Positions 1-12,200 of a stretch of DNA of 64,000 nucleotides are shown here, in pieces (position 1 is the stretch's first letter; every line of letters starts with the position of its first letter). The stretch covers positions 32,501-96,500 of the forward strand of contig CAWZYM010000193.1 of the NCBI GenBank assembly GCA_963966185.1, read 5' to 3'. A program made the position numbers and the translations under genes. This stretch comes from Rhabditoides inermis. Lineage: Eukaryota; Nematoda; Chromadorea; Rhabditida; Rhabditidae. The notes under the pieces are model-generated. The model was not told the origin of the DNA, ran no database searches, and saw only the letters and a program-made list of their open reading frames with translations.

Positions 1-1036
1 GATTAGAATTCACTTGGGTATGTTTTCAGCATGCCTGTCCGCCCCGCACCCGGTCGCCGCGCCCCTCATCCGAGTCCTGCTGCTGAAGCTGCGCTGACCA
101 GGCGAGTAGAGTCAAACCCACTCACTCACTCACTCCTCGGCCGATTCTCCGTAGATCATCTGGAGCGTTGTCGCTCCTTAGCCGGCGAGCATCGTGTGAA
201 CCAGTTCCGACCACTTGACGCGGTCTTGTGCCATGTCTGTAACAGCGCCCGTTGCGAGTGTTTGCGGAAGTACAGTCAAAACGGTTTTTTTTAGAACGGA
301 CGGCTGACTACTAATCGATAATCGTTTGTATGTACCGAACAAATGACAACTAATCGTTAGTCGTTTATGCGTAGAACATTCACAATAGAGCCTCGTGCAC
401 AATTTTCTAGTCGAAGAGAAAAAGGGGGGCCGAGCGCCGAGAGTGAACGCAGAATGACGAGCAGTTATTGCAGTGATACGACTGTCGCTCCGCCGCCGCC
501 TTCCTCACTCGCTCCTCTGACGGCTCTCGCTCGAGATGGAATGCCTGCCGAATCGAAGGCAAGGGAAACTGAAGAGAGGCGGTGAGTCAGGAGGCGCGGT
601 GTAACAAGTACGACCGATGTTGTGTTTAGTGAAACGGTCACTCGACCGCCGACTCTTCCGTCCACTCTGCCCGCAGATGCCCGGCCTGTCGTATCCAAGC
701 CTCTCGTCACCCCCACCGAGAAGACCCACCCTACCGGATTCCTCGGCGATCTCAGCGCGTGAGTGTGGGGTACTGTAGAGGAGATGCGGAGTACTGTATT
801 AGTCATATATAGAGAGATCCGTCAACGCTCGCAGTCTCGCGCCCGCCCAGCTCTACAGGAGTGGCAGCAGAGCAGCCAGCAGAGGTGAGTAAAGGAGTGG
901 TCAGTCTCTTCGGAAACCGTTTTCGAAGTAGTTTGTGGCAGTTGGAAGTAGTTGCAAGGCAAGTTGGAAGGCGCTTTGCAAGGCGTTTTGAAGGTGGTTG
1001 AGAAGCATTTCGGCAGTAGTTTGAATAGCTACCACT
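1..1036. other. Non-coding left edge; no gene recognised
   Basis: I see no convincing gene here. There is a short CTCA run near 118-136 and GC-rich stretches around 30-110 and 640-760. At about 901-918 the sequence reads GTCAGTCTCTTCGGAAAC, which resembles the terminal repeat of the small TTAA-flanked element at 8,131-8,243 and may be a fragment of the same family. A donor-like CAGAGGTGAGT near 880 has no open frame attached to it. Confidence 0.4.
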
Positions 1037-1273
1037 ATTTGAGGAAATGGAGACAGTTTCCAGATGTGAGCACAATGTCTAGTGACAAAATAGTGATGTT
1101 AACACAGTAAAATAGCGCATGCACGGTGATGATGAAGATGAGAGAAAGTAGTGGATCGATGATTTGCGGATGTTTTAGGGAGACATCGCCGGCCGAGCAG
1201 TCGCCATTCCGCAAGATGTCCACTCCCTCGCGTCGCTCATTCTCTATGGAACCCCTCGGAGGGAGAAGAAGGT

Positions 1274-1324
<51 letters not shown>

Positions 1325-2690
1325 ATAGCAAGCAAACCATCCAAAGGAACTGTGTAAACAGATTGATTGCACAAAGATTTGACCGAACTTACCAAGTATG
1401 TATAAGTTGCGTGGTAATATACCTGTTCAGTTCATTCGGTGTCCCACCCACCCACCTACTCGACTGCCGATTGCGATTTTCCCGGCCTCCCACTCCGTCC
1501 AGGTCAGTATCTTCGCGAATCGTAGTAGTTTGAAGCTTTGCGGCGGTAGTTAGAAATATGTAGTTGTTTTCGTAACGCGCTGCTTCGCTCGTAAAAAAAA
1601 CTCGCAACAATCAACCAACCAACGAAACAGAACCGAGATCCTATTCCATTATTCCATGCATAGATAGATCCGTCATCGCTCGCAACAACGAAAACTCGCA
1701 ACAACGACACAAATTCGAGTGGTTTGGAGCTTAACGATAGTTTTTGCTATGAGTGGTAAGATACAATCGTAAGTATAGTTTTTTTCCATGGCAACTAGAA
1801 ATAGTTTGAATTGATGAAAAGATCCGTTACCCACTCGCTTGCAGAACTCGACGGGTCACACCCAGCCGTCGCGATTCCAGCAGGTGACTTCTTCAAATAA
1901 ATATTACAGTACATTTATCATAAATATGGGAACAATTTATTAAAATTAAATTAAATTTATTACACCACGAGGATGCTTCACACATGAAAATGCCTGTGAA
2001 CAATGACAATGGAGGGACTGCAGTAGAGTACTAGATGTTACGGTTCTAGAAAACCAGTAATGAGAATCCACGATGACGGTGTGTCTTCTGGCTAGCGGCT
2101 GACAACGTGTCAGGGTGGTCGCCAACCCACCGCGGTAGCGGAACTTCTTTCGGTTCGCTGGCGGCATCGAACCAGCGACCTTTCGATTGATAGCCGCGCA
2201 CACATCCACTGCGCTACCGCCGCCCAATTTATCTCAAACTTTTGGTTTAACATTGCAGTGGCGACGTCTCTCGCACCCGCATGCTGCAGTTCGAGGAGCC
2301 AGCAGACTGAATCGACACTCCCTCCCTTACATTCTTGGAATCATTCTCTTTCGAAACACATTAACTTAATTGCTTAAAACAAAGTTACTTTCAATGAAAT
2401 TATGCGAGTTTGATGTGATCTTTAAGTCACTGGGTGCTATGAGTTGTGAGATACAATGGGAACAAGACGATTTTGTCGTGTGATATTTTGCTCGAATAAA
2501 CGGTTAGAATTTCTTTTCTGATAATGTGTGATACGAAAAGAAAAGAAAAGTAGGAGAAAAGATCGCTCGAAACAATGCAAAAGTGACAGGTGAATGTAAA
2601 TGTATTCCAATGATTTCAAAATTATCTCGCTATAGGGCAGTAAGGGTGAGAGATTGATATAGCACCCGGGTGAGTCATTTAAAAATTGTG
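1037..2690. repeat. Duplicated segment, copy 1 (paired with 7,992-9,390)
   Basis: This segment is closely matched by 7,992-9,390. Shared landmarks are TGAGGAAATGGAGACAG (1,039 and 7,994), the GAGCAGTCGCCATTCC stretch followed by a (GA)n run (about 1,195-1,317 and 8,265-8,387), the CCCACCCACCCACCTACTCG stretch (about 1,443 and 8,513), and a closing stretch that runs into the first satellite unit (about 2,437-2,690 and 9,126-9,380). Copy 1 carries a SINE that copy 2 lacks; copy 2 carries a small TTAA element that copy 1 lacks. No coding frame is supported. The duplication probably took part of the satellite with it. Confidence 0.85.
1941..2224 (-). mobile_element. tRNA-derived SINE with 8-bp target duplication
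   Basis: Read on the minus strand, the element starts with a tRNA-like head. It has an A-box-like GGTAGCGCAGTGG at about 2,205-2,217 and a B-box-like GGTTCGATGCC at about 2,165-2,175. A unique body follows, ending in an A/T-rich tail at 1,941-1,965. It is flanked by CAATTTAT on both sides (1,933-1,940 and 2,225-2,232). The paralogous segment at about 8,903-8,920 has a single uninterrupted version of this site, so the boundaries are supported by an internal empty-site comparison. The head cannot be folded into an intact tRNA (acceptor and T stems do not pair), so it is not a functional tRNA gene. Confidence 0.8.
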
Positions 2691-5600
2691 CAAACCCGGC
2701 TCGTTTCGCTCGATGGCGGAAACGGGGTTATATTTACGAACGCCAAACACTCAATCTCGTGAAAAGGTCCGGCGTGGATGGGTTATCGCATACGTCTCGC
2801 ATCTTCGGATAAGAGACACCGCCCTTTGGGGCAACCGCTCTTCGGAGCAACCGTCTTCGGACAATCTCCCATCCACACAAACTCGACCAATCACCTTTTT
2901 TTTGCAAAATCAATTGTTTTGGTATCAGTTGTTTATGTTACTTTATTTCATTCTGTTGCTAAACGATCCATTTGTACATATCAAAGGTCCTATCAACCTC
3001 ATTTTTTTTCGAAACAAGGAAAGAACAACTCACGACAATCGATGAATCATAAATCTCTCTTTTAAATTATAGAATACACCACTTTTTTTGGAAAAAAAGG
3101 AATTTCCTATAAAGGTCCTATCAACCTCAGTTTTTTTTGAAACAAGGATAGAACAACTCACGACAATCTATGAATCGTATATATTTTTTTTGAATATAGA
3201 TGACACCACATTTTCATAGGAAAAAAGGAATTTCCTATAAATGTAACTGGCTGCTCAAACTTCGATTCACATTGTTCGTGATCGATTGTGCCTTTGAATA
3301 AAGTGGTAGGGATAAAAGCGAATATAATTTAAATATGCTTTGTTATGTTAAAATTGGGACTAATCGCATTATCTGATCACATAAAATCTTTGAAGAATTG
3401 AATCTCATTGATTTCAATAAATCTCGCTTGGACAGCGAGAAAGAGAGATAGCACCCGAGACCGGGTGAGTCATTTCAAAATTGTGCAAACCCGGCTCGTT
3501 TTGCTCGATGGCGGGAACGGGGTTGTATCTACGAACGCCAAACACTCAATATCGTGAAAAGGTCCGGCGTGGATGGGTTATCGCATACGTCTCGCATCTT
3601 CGGATAAGAGACACCGCCCTTTGGGGCAACCGCTCTTCGGAGCAACCGTCTTCGGACAATCTCCCATCCACACAAACTCGACCAATCACCTTTTTTTTTT
3701 GCAAAATCAATTGTTTTGGTATCAGTTGTTTATGTTACTTTATTTCATTCTGTTGCTAAACGATCCATTTGTACATATCAAAGGTCCTATCAACCTCATT
3801 TTTTTTCGAAACAAGGAAAGAACAACTCACGACAATCGATGAATCATAAATCTCTCTTTTAAATTATAGAATACACCACTTTTTTGGAAAAAAAGGAATT
3901 TCCTATAAAGGTCCTATCAACCTCAGTTTTTTTTGAAACAATGATAGAACAACTCACGACAATCTATGAATCGTATATATTTTTTTTGAATATAGATGAC
4001 ACCACATTTTCATAGGAAAAAAGGAATTTCCTATAAATGTAACTGGCTGCTCAAACTTCGATTCACATTGTTCGTGATCGATTGTGCCTTTGAATAAAGT
4101 GGTAGGGATAAAAGCGAATATAATTTAAATATGCTTTGTTATGTTAAAATTGGGACTAATCGCATTATCTGATCACATAAAATCTTTGAAGAATTGAATC
4201 TCATTGATTTCAATAAATCTCGCTTGGACAGCGAGAAAGAGAGATAGCACCCGAGACCGGGTGAGTCATTTCAAAATTGTGCAAACCCGGCTCGTTTTGC
4301 TCGATGGCGGGAACGGGGTTGTATCTACGAACGCCAAACACTCAATATCGTGAAAAGGTCCGGCGTGGATGGGTTATCGCATACGTCTCGCATCTTCGGA
4401 TAAGAGACACCGCCCTTTGGGGCAACCGCTCTTCGGAGCAACCGTCTTCGGACAATCTCCCATCCACACAAACTCGACCAATCACCTTTTTTTTTTGCAA
4501 AATCAATTGTTTTGGTATCAGTTGTTTATGTTACTTTATTTCATTCTGTTGCTAAACGATCCATTTGTACATATCAAAGGTCCTATCAACCTCATTTTTT
4601 TTCGAAACAAGGAAAGAACAACTCACGACAATCGATGAATCATAAATCTCTCTTTTAAATTATAGAATACACCACTTTTTTGGAAAAAAAGGAATTTCCT
4701 ATAAAGGTCCTATCAACCTCAGTTTTTTTTGAAACAATGATAGAACAACTCACGACAATCTATGAATCGTATATATTTTTTTTGAATATAGATGACACCA
4801 CATTTTCATAGGAAAAAAGGAATTTCCTATAAATGTAACTGGCTGCTCAAACTTCGATTCACATTGTTCGTGATCGATTGTGCCTTTGAATAAAGTGGTA
4901 GGGATAAAAGCGAATATAATTTAAATATGCTTTGTTATGTTAAAATTGGGACTAATCGCATTATCTGATCACATAAAATCTTTGAAGAATTGAATCTCAT
5001 TGATTTCAATAAATCTCGCTTGGACAGCGAGAAAGAGAGATAGCACCCGAGACCGGGTGAGTCATTTCAAAATTGTGCAAACCCGGCTCGTTTTGCTCGA
5101 TGGCGGGAACGGGGTTGTATCTACGAACGCCAAACACTCAATATCGTGAAAAGGTCCGGCGTGGATGGGTTATCGCATACGTCTCGCATCTTCGGATAAG
5201 AGACACCGCCCTTTGGGGCAACCGCTCTTCGGAGCAACCGTCTTCGGACAATCTCCCATCTAGGGACCACAACGAGATTTTATGATGTTTAAATGTGGTA
5301 TTAGATTTAAAACAATAATGTAAATAGTTGCAAGCTGATTTCAAAAACATATAATGTTCATAGGGTTCATTGTTCACGTTGCGCTCTAATTCCGCACGGC
5401 GCGCGCACATCCGAGCGCGCGCTCACACAGGGAAAGTGCGACAGAGGGCGGCTAGATCAAAGCACTGATGACGTCATAAACTGCGAAATTATGAATAAAA
5501 TTGTTACTAACGGTATCAGTAAGCTTTGTTTGATTGTAATCAATTAGTACTTGATAAAACACGTATCTTACAACAAAGTTTTTCATTACTTGTTTTGGGC

Positions 5601-7632
5601 GCGGCGGCTAGATCAAAGAAATATGACGTCATTATATAACATTTACTCAATTTTCACTACTTTACGGGGCACGTTTTCCCATAAATCAAATACCGTTGAA
5701 ATCAGCGCGGAAGGGCGAATCGTTCTACGCTAATTAGAACAAGTAACGTGTCCAGTCAGAAAATGTTACATGATTTCGACAGAAATTCTACGTGTCACGT
5801 TGTGGTCCCTACTCCCATCCACACAAACTCGACCAATCACCTTTTTTTTTGCAAAATCAATTGTTTTGGTATCAGTTGTTTATGTTACTTTATTTCATTC
5901 TGTTGCTAAACGATCCATTTGTACATATCAAAGGTCCTATCAACCTCAGTTTTTTTTGAAACAAGGAAAGAACAACTCACGACAATCTATGAATCGTATA
6001 TCTCTTTTTTTTTAAATATAGAATACACCACAACTTTTTATATAGAAAAAAGGAATTCCCTATAAATGTAATTGGCTGCTAAAACTTCGATTAACATTGT
6101 TTGTGATCGATTGTGCCTTTGAATAAAGTGGTAGGAATGAAAGCGAATATAAATTAAATATGCTTTGTTATGTTAAAAATGGGACTAATCGCATTTTCTG
6201 ATCACATGAAATCTTTGAAGAATTGAATCTCATTGATTTCGATAAATCTCGCTTGGACAGCGAGAAAGAGAGATAGCACCCGGGACCAGGAGAGTCATTT
6301 CAAAATTGTGCAAACCCGGCTCGTTTCGCTCGATGGCGGGAACGGGGTTATATCTACGAACGCCGAACACTCAATCTCGTGAGAAGGTCCGGCGTGGATG
6401 GGTTATCGCATACGTCTCGCATCTTCGGATGAGAGACACCGCCCCTCGGGGCAACCGCCCTTCGGGGCACTCGCTCTTCGGAGCAACCGTCTTCGGACAA
6501 TCTCCCATCCACACAAACTCGACCAATCACTTTTTTGAATGTTCATTTGTTTTGGTATCAATTTGTTTGTGTTACTTTATTTCATTCTGTTGCTAAACGA
6601 TCCATTTGTACATTTCTAAAGTCCTTTCAACCTCAGTTTTTTTTGAAACAAAGAAAGAACAACTCACGACAATCGATTAATCGTATATCTCTTTTTTATA
6701 GAATACACCACAACTTTTTTATAGGAAAAAAGAACTCCCTTTAAATGTAATTGGCTGCTAAAACTTCGATTAGCATTGTTTGTGATCGATTGTGCCTTTG
6801 AATAAAGTGGTAGGAATGAAAGCGAATATAAATTAATTATGCTTCGTTATGTTGAAAATGGGACTAATCTGATCACATGAAACCTTTGAAGAATTGTTTC
6901 TCATTGATTTCAATAAATCTCGCTTGGACAGCGAGAGTGAGAGATAGCACCCGGGACCGGGTGAGTCATTTCAAAATTGTGCAAACCCGGCTAGTTTCGC
7001 TCGATGGCGAGAACGGGGTTATGTCTACGAACGCCAAACACTCTATCTCGTGAAATGGTCCGGCGTGGATGGGTTATCATGCTATGTCTCGCATCTTCGG
7101 ATGAGACACCGCCCTTCGGGGCAACCGCCCTTCGGGGCACTCGCTCTTCGGAGCAACCGTCTTCGGACAATCTCCCATCCACACAAATTCGACCAATCAC
7201 TTTTTTTTGAAAAATCAATTGTTTTGGTATCAGTGTTTGTGTTACTTTATTTCATTCTGTTGCTAAACGATCCTTTGGAAATTTCAAAGGTCCTATCCAC
7301 CTCGGTTTTTTTTGAAACAAGAAAAAGAACAACTCACGAAAATTGATGATTCGTATATCTCTTTTTTAAGTTATAGGAAACACCACAACTTTTTTTAATA
7401 GAAAAAAGGATTTCCCCATAAATGTAATTGGCTGCTAAAACTCCGATTAACATTGTTTGTGATCGATTGTGCCTTTGAATAAAGTGGTAGGAATGAAAGC
7501 GAATATAAATTAATTATGCTTTGTTATGTTAAAAATGGGACTAATCGCATTATCTGATCACATGAAATTTTTGAAAAATTGAATCTCATTGATTTCAATA
7601 AATCTCGCTTGGACAGCGAGAAAGAGAGATAT
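2598..7632. repeat. Satellite block 1 (units up to 796 bp)
   Basis: Tandem units are marked by TGCAAACCCGGCTCG at about 2,688, 3,484, 4,280, 5,076, 6,309 and 6,980. Units starting at 3,481 and 4,277 are spaced 796 bp apart and read as identical along their length, which points to recent amplification. The 796-bp form is longer than the ~700-bp form because a segment of about 100 bp (poly-T, then GAACAACTCACGACAATC) is doubled inside it. A hAT-like element (5,261-5,811) splits the unit begun at 5,073. The block begins with a diverged unit edge (TGTATTCCAATGATTTC) that also opens blocks 2 and 3. Short frames open on both strands are by-products of the repeat. Confidence 0.95.
5261..5811. mobile_element. 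hAT-like MITE with 8-bp target duplication
   Basis: The ends are perfect 14-bp inverted repeats: TAGGGACCACAACG at 5,261-5,274 and its reverse complement at 5,798-5,811. The 8-bp sequence CTCCCATC is repeated directly on both sides (5,253-5,260 and 5,812-5,819). In an uninterrupted satellite unit this sequence occurs once. An 8-bp duplication together with TAGGG termini is the hAT superfamily signature. No transposase frame is present, so this is a non-autonomous copy. Inside, GGCGGCTAGATCAAAG followed by a TGACGTCA palindrome occurs twice (about 5,447 and 5,602). Confidence 0.88.
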
Positions 7633-7991
7633 AGGGTATCCCCCATTTTCACGGTACGCGAATTGTCGGCGGTCGGCCAGACATGGGCGAAATGACGAGC
7701 TTTTTATGCAAATTGGAGAAATTTCGAGGTTTTACACGGAAAACACGGCAAAAATGAAAGAAATCGAAAAATCGAAAACTAGAGTTCTGTGCAGACGCTA
7801 TCAAAGAACCTTCTCCCTCAAACTGGGTTCTGTAGCATGGGTTTGAAGTGAGTTATTAAGTTTTCTAGATTTCACCTATTGAATATCCTCGAAAACGTGG
7901 TTATCGATTGATAACAAGAAAACTAGATCAAAAATTTTAAAAAAAAATCGAAAGCTAGACTTCTATTGGAACTGTGGATTCACACCACATA
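7633..7991. other. Unassigned sequence between satellite block 1 and duplicated copy 2
   Basis: The satellite stops abruptly after AAAGAGAGATATAGGG at about 7,630 and unrelated A/T-rich sequence follows. I see no gene, no terminal repeats and no match to the left flank of copy 1, so this looks like an insertion or rearrangement joint of unknown type. Confidence 0.4.
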
Positions 7992-8347
7992 CTTGAGGAA
8001 ATGGAGACAGTTTCCAGATGGGAGCACAATGTCTAGTGATAAAACAGTAGTGAAAACAGTAAAATAGCGTATGCACGGTGATGATGAAGATGAGAGAAAG
8101 TAGTGGATCGATGATTTGCGGATGTTTTAAGTTGCGGTCAGTCTCTTCGAAACACCCCCGAATGCCTGCGAAACACTTCGGAATTGCCTTTCGAATCGCC
8201 CTCGGAACACTTCGGAATCGATTCCGAAGAGACTGACCGCACCTTAAGGGAGACATCGCCGGCCGAGCAGTCGCCATTCCGCAAGATGTCCACTCCCTCG
8301 CGTCGCTCATTCTCTATGGAACCCCTCGGAGGGAGAAGAAGGTGGGG

Positions 8348-8379
<32 letters not shown>

Positions 8380-9294
8380 GAGAGAGGACTGAATAGCAAG
8401 AAAACAATCCAAAGGAACTGTGTAAACAGATTGATTGCACAAAGATTTGACCGAACTTACCAAGTATGTATAAGTTCCGTGGCAATATACCTGTTCAGTT
8501 CGTTCGGTGTCCCACCCACCCACCTACTCGACTGCCGATTGCGATTTTCCCGGCCTCCCACTCCGTCCAGGTCAGTATCTTCGCAAATCGTAGTAGTTTG
8601 AAGCTTTGCAACGGTAGTTGGAAATATGTAATTGTTTTCGAAACGCGCTGCTTCGCTCGTAAAAATTGTTTTCGCAACAACGATACAAATTCGAGTCGTT
8701 TGGAGCTTAACGACAGTTTTGGCTATGAGTTGTGAGATACAATCGTAAGTATAGTTTTTTTCATGGCAACTAGAAATAGTTTAAATTGATGAAAAGATCC
8801 GTTACCCACTCGCTTGCAGAACTCGACGGGTCACACCCCGCCGTCGCGATCCCAGCAGGTGACTTATTCAAATAAAAAGTATAGTACAGTTATCATAATT
8901 ACGAGAACAGTTCATCTCAAACTTTTGGTATAACATTGCAGTGGCGACGGCTCCAGTCACGTCTCTCGCACCCGCATGCTGCAGTTCGAGAAGCCTGCAG
9001 ACTGAATCGACACTCCCTCCCTTACATTCTTAGAATTATTCTCTCAAAACACATTGACTTAAATGCTTAAAACAAGGTTATTTTCATGAAGTTAGGCGAG
9101 TTTGATGTGATCTTTAAATTACTGGGTGCTATGAGTTGTGAGATACAATAAGAACAAGATGATTTTGTCGTGTGATCTTTTGCTCGAATAAACGGTTAGA
9201 ATTTCTTTTCTGATAATGTGTGATACGAAAAGAAAAGAAAAGTAGGAGAAAAGATCGCTCGAAACAATGCAAAAGTGACAGGTGAATGTAAATG
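7992..9294. repeat. Duplicated segment, copy 2 (paired with 1,037-2,690)
   Basis: This is the second copy of the segment described at 1,037-2,690, in the same orientation and likewise leading into a satellite block. It differs by point changes, by lacking the SINE, and by carrying the TTAA-flanked element at 8,131-8,243. It also has an extra GGCTCCAGTCAC near 8,948. No coding frame is supported. Confidence 0.85.
8131..8243. mobile_element. Small piggyBac-like MITE (TTAA target)
   Basis: The element is 113 bp with imperfect inverted ends. The left end reads GTTGCGGTCAGTCTCTTCG; the right end, reverse complemented, reads GGTGCGGTCAGTCTCTTCG. It is flanked by TTAA at 8,127-8,130 and 8,244-8,247. 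The paralogous position in copy 1 (1,171-1,180, TGTTTTAGGG) has no insert. TTAA duplication is the mark of the piggyBac superfamily. The interior repeats AACACTTCGGAAT twice and has no coding capacity. Confidence 0.75.
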
Positions 9295-12200
9295 TATTCC
9301 AATGATTTCAAAATTATCTCGCTATAGGGCAGTAAGGGTGAGAGATTGATATAGCACCCGGGTGAGTCATTTAAAAATTGTGCAAACCCGGCTCGTTTCG
9401 CTCGATGGCGGAAACGGGGTTATATTTACGAACGCCAAACACTCAATCTCGTGAAAAGGTCCGGCGTGGATGGGTTATCGCATACGTCTCGCATCTTCGG
9501 ATAAGAGACACCGCCGTTCGGGGCAACCGCCCTTCGGGGCACTCGCTCTTCGGAGCAACCGTCTTCGGACAATCTCCCATCCACACAAACTCGACCAATC
9601 ACTTTTTTGAATGTTCAATTGTTTTGGTATCAATTCGTTTGTGCTACTTTATTTCATTCTGTTGCTAAACGATCCATCAGTTTTTAAACGATCCATCAAC
9701 GAAACTTTATCAGTTTTTTGAAAAAAGGAAAGAACAACTCACGACAATCGATAAATCGTGTATCTCTTTTTTTGAAGTTTCAGAATACATCACAATTTCT
9801 ATTTTACGGGGGAAAATCGGAACATACCTACACTACTCGCCACATGGAATAGCAAAAGTGTGGGCCCGAGTGCCCCCGGTGTGGGCCCGAGTGGGCCCGC
9901 GCCCCGTATTCGATCATATCGAAATATTTTCTTATGAAATTTTGTATGCATAATGAGAAAAGCATTCCGCATCGATCTGCGTTTACAGAATTTTGAAATT
10001 TTGATTTTGATTTTTCCGGGCTCACACCCTGTGGGACCGGCGGTCCCACTGAGTGTCCCCGGTGTGGGACCGTGTGGGCCCACACACGATATCTTCCTAT
10101 TTCGCCATTTTCATCGAAAACAAACATTACTAACGTATTCCACATAGTGTATTTAGGCTGGAAACATGTTTTGAGCGAAAAAATAAAACATGTTTCACTC
10201 ATCATGACATCATGAGATGACGTCACTTTGCCGTTTCGACAGGTCGCATTTTTCCGTTTTTCATTAAAAAAAAACTACTCTAGTGTTTATTGTTTTGTTT
10301 GTAAGCTACGTGTGGAATCTGATTTTCTTATTTGAATTGCATATATGATTGATATATGATTGGTCCCCCGATAAAGCGAACCCTATTTAGTGCACAGAGT
10401 GAGCCCGTCGGGCCCACACGGTCCCACACCGGGGACACTCAGTGGGACCGCCGGTCCCACAGGGTGTGAGCCCGGAAAAATCAAAATCAAAATTTCAAAA
10501 TTCTGTAAACGCAGATCGATGCGGAATGCTTTTCTCATTATGCATACAAAATTTCATAAGAAAATATTTCGATATGATCGAATACGGGGCGCGGGCCCAC
10601 TCGGGCCCACACCGGGGGCACTCGGGCCCACACTTTTGCTATTCCATGTGGCGAGTAGTGTATAAACGTTATCGGCTGCTCAAACTTCGATTAACATTGT
10701 TTGTAATTTATAGTGACTTTGAATGAAGTGGTAGCAATGAAAGCGATTATAAATATGCTTCGTGTTATTGGAAATGGGACTGATCACATTATCTGATCAC
10801 ATAAAATCTTTGTTGAGTTGAATCTCAATGATTTCAATAAGTCTCGCTAGGACTGCGAGAGTGAGAGATAGCACCCGGGACCGGGTGAGTCATTTCAAAA
10901 TTGTGCAAACCCGGCTCGTTTTGCTCGATGGCGGAAACGGGGTTATATCTACGAACGCCAAATACTCAATCTCGTGAAATGGTCCGGCGTGGTTGGGTTA
11001 TCATGCAATGTCTCGAATCTTCGGACGAGAGACACCGCCCTTCGGGGCAACCGCTCTTCGGAGCAACCGTCTTCGGACAATCTCCCTGCCACACAAACTC
11101 GACCAATCACTTTCTTTTGCAGATTCAATTGTTTTGTATCAGTTGTTTGTGTCATTTTATCCCATTCCGTTGTTAAACGATCCATCAACGAATCTTCATC
11201 AGTTTTTTTTAAACAAGGAAAGAACAACTCACGACAATCGATAAATCGTGTATCTCTATTAATTTTTTTTTGAATTATCAGAGTACACCACTTTTTCTAT
11301 TTTAGGGAGGGGGGGGGGGAAGGAATCCCCTATAAACGTTATCGGCTGCTCAAACTTCGATTAACATTGTTTGTAATTTATTGTGACTTTGAATAAAGTG
11401 GTAGAAATGAAAGCGATTTTGAATATGCTTCGTTATATTGGAAATGGGACTGATCACATTATCTGATAACATAAAATCTTTGTAGAATTGAATCTAAATG
11501 ATTTCAATAATTTTCGCTTAGACAGCGAAATTGAGAGATAGCACCTGGAACCGGGTGAGTCATTTCAAATTTCAAAAAAAAATATCAGAATACACTACAA
11601 TTTCGATTTAAGGGGGTGGACAGAATTCCCTATAAACGTTATCGGCTGCTCAAACTTCGATTAACAATGTTTGTAATTTATTGTGCCTTTGAATAAAGTG
11701 GTAGGAATGAAAGCGAACATAAATTAAATATGCTTTGTTATGTTAAAAATGGGACTAATCGCATTATCTGATCACATGAAATCTTTGAAGAATTGAAGCT
11801 CATTGATTTCCATAAATTTCGCTTGGACAGCGAGAAAAAGAGATAGCACCCGGGACCGGGTGAGTCATTTCAAAATTGTGCAAACCCGGCTCGTTTTGCT
11901 CGATGGCGGGAACGGGGTTATATCTATGAACGCCAAACACTCAATCTCGTGAAATGGTCCGGCGTGGATGGGTTATCATGCTAGTCTCGAATCTTCGGAT
12001 AAGAGACACCGCCCTTCTGGGCAACCTTCTTCGGGGCAACCGCTCTTCGGAGCAACCGTCCTCGGACAATCTCCCATCCACACAAACTCGACCAATCACT
12101 TTCTTTTGCAGATTCAATTGTTTTGTATCAGTTGTTTGTGTCATTTTATCCCATTCCGTTGTTAAACGATCCATCAACGAATCTTCATCAGTTTTTTTGA

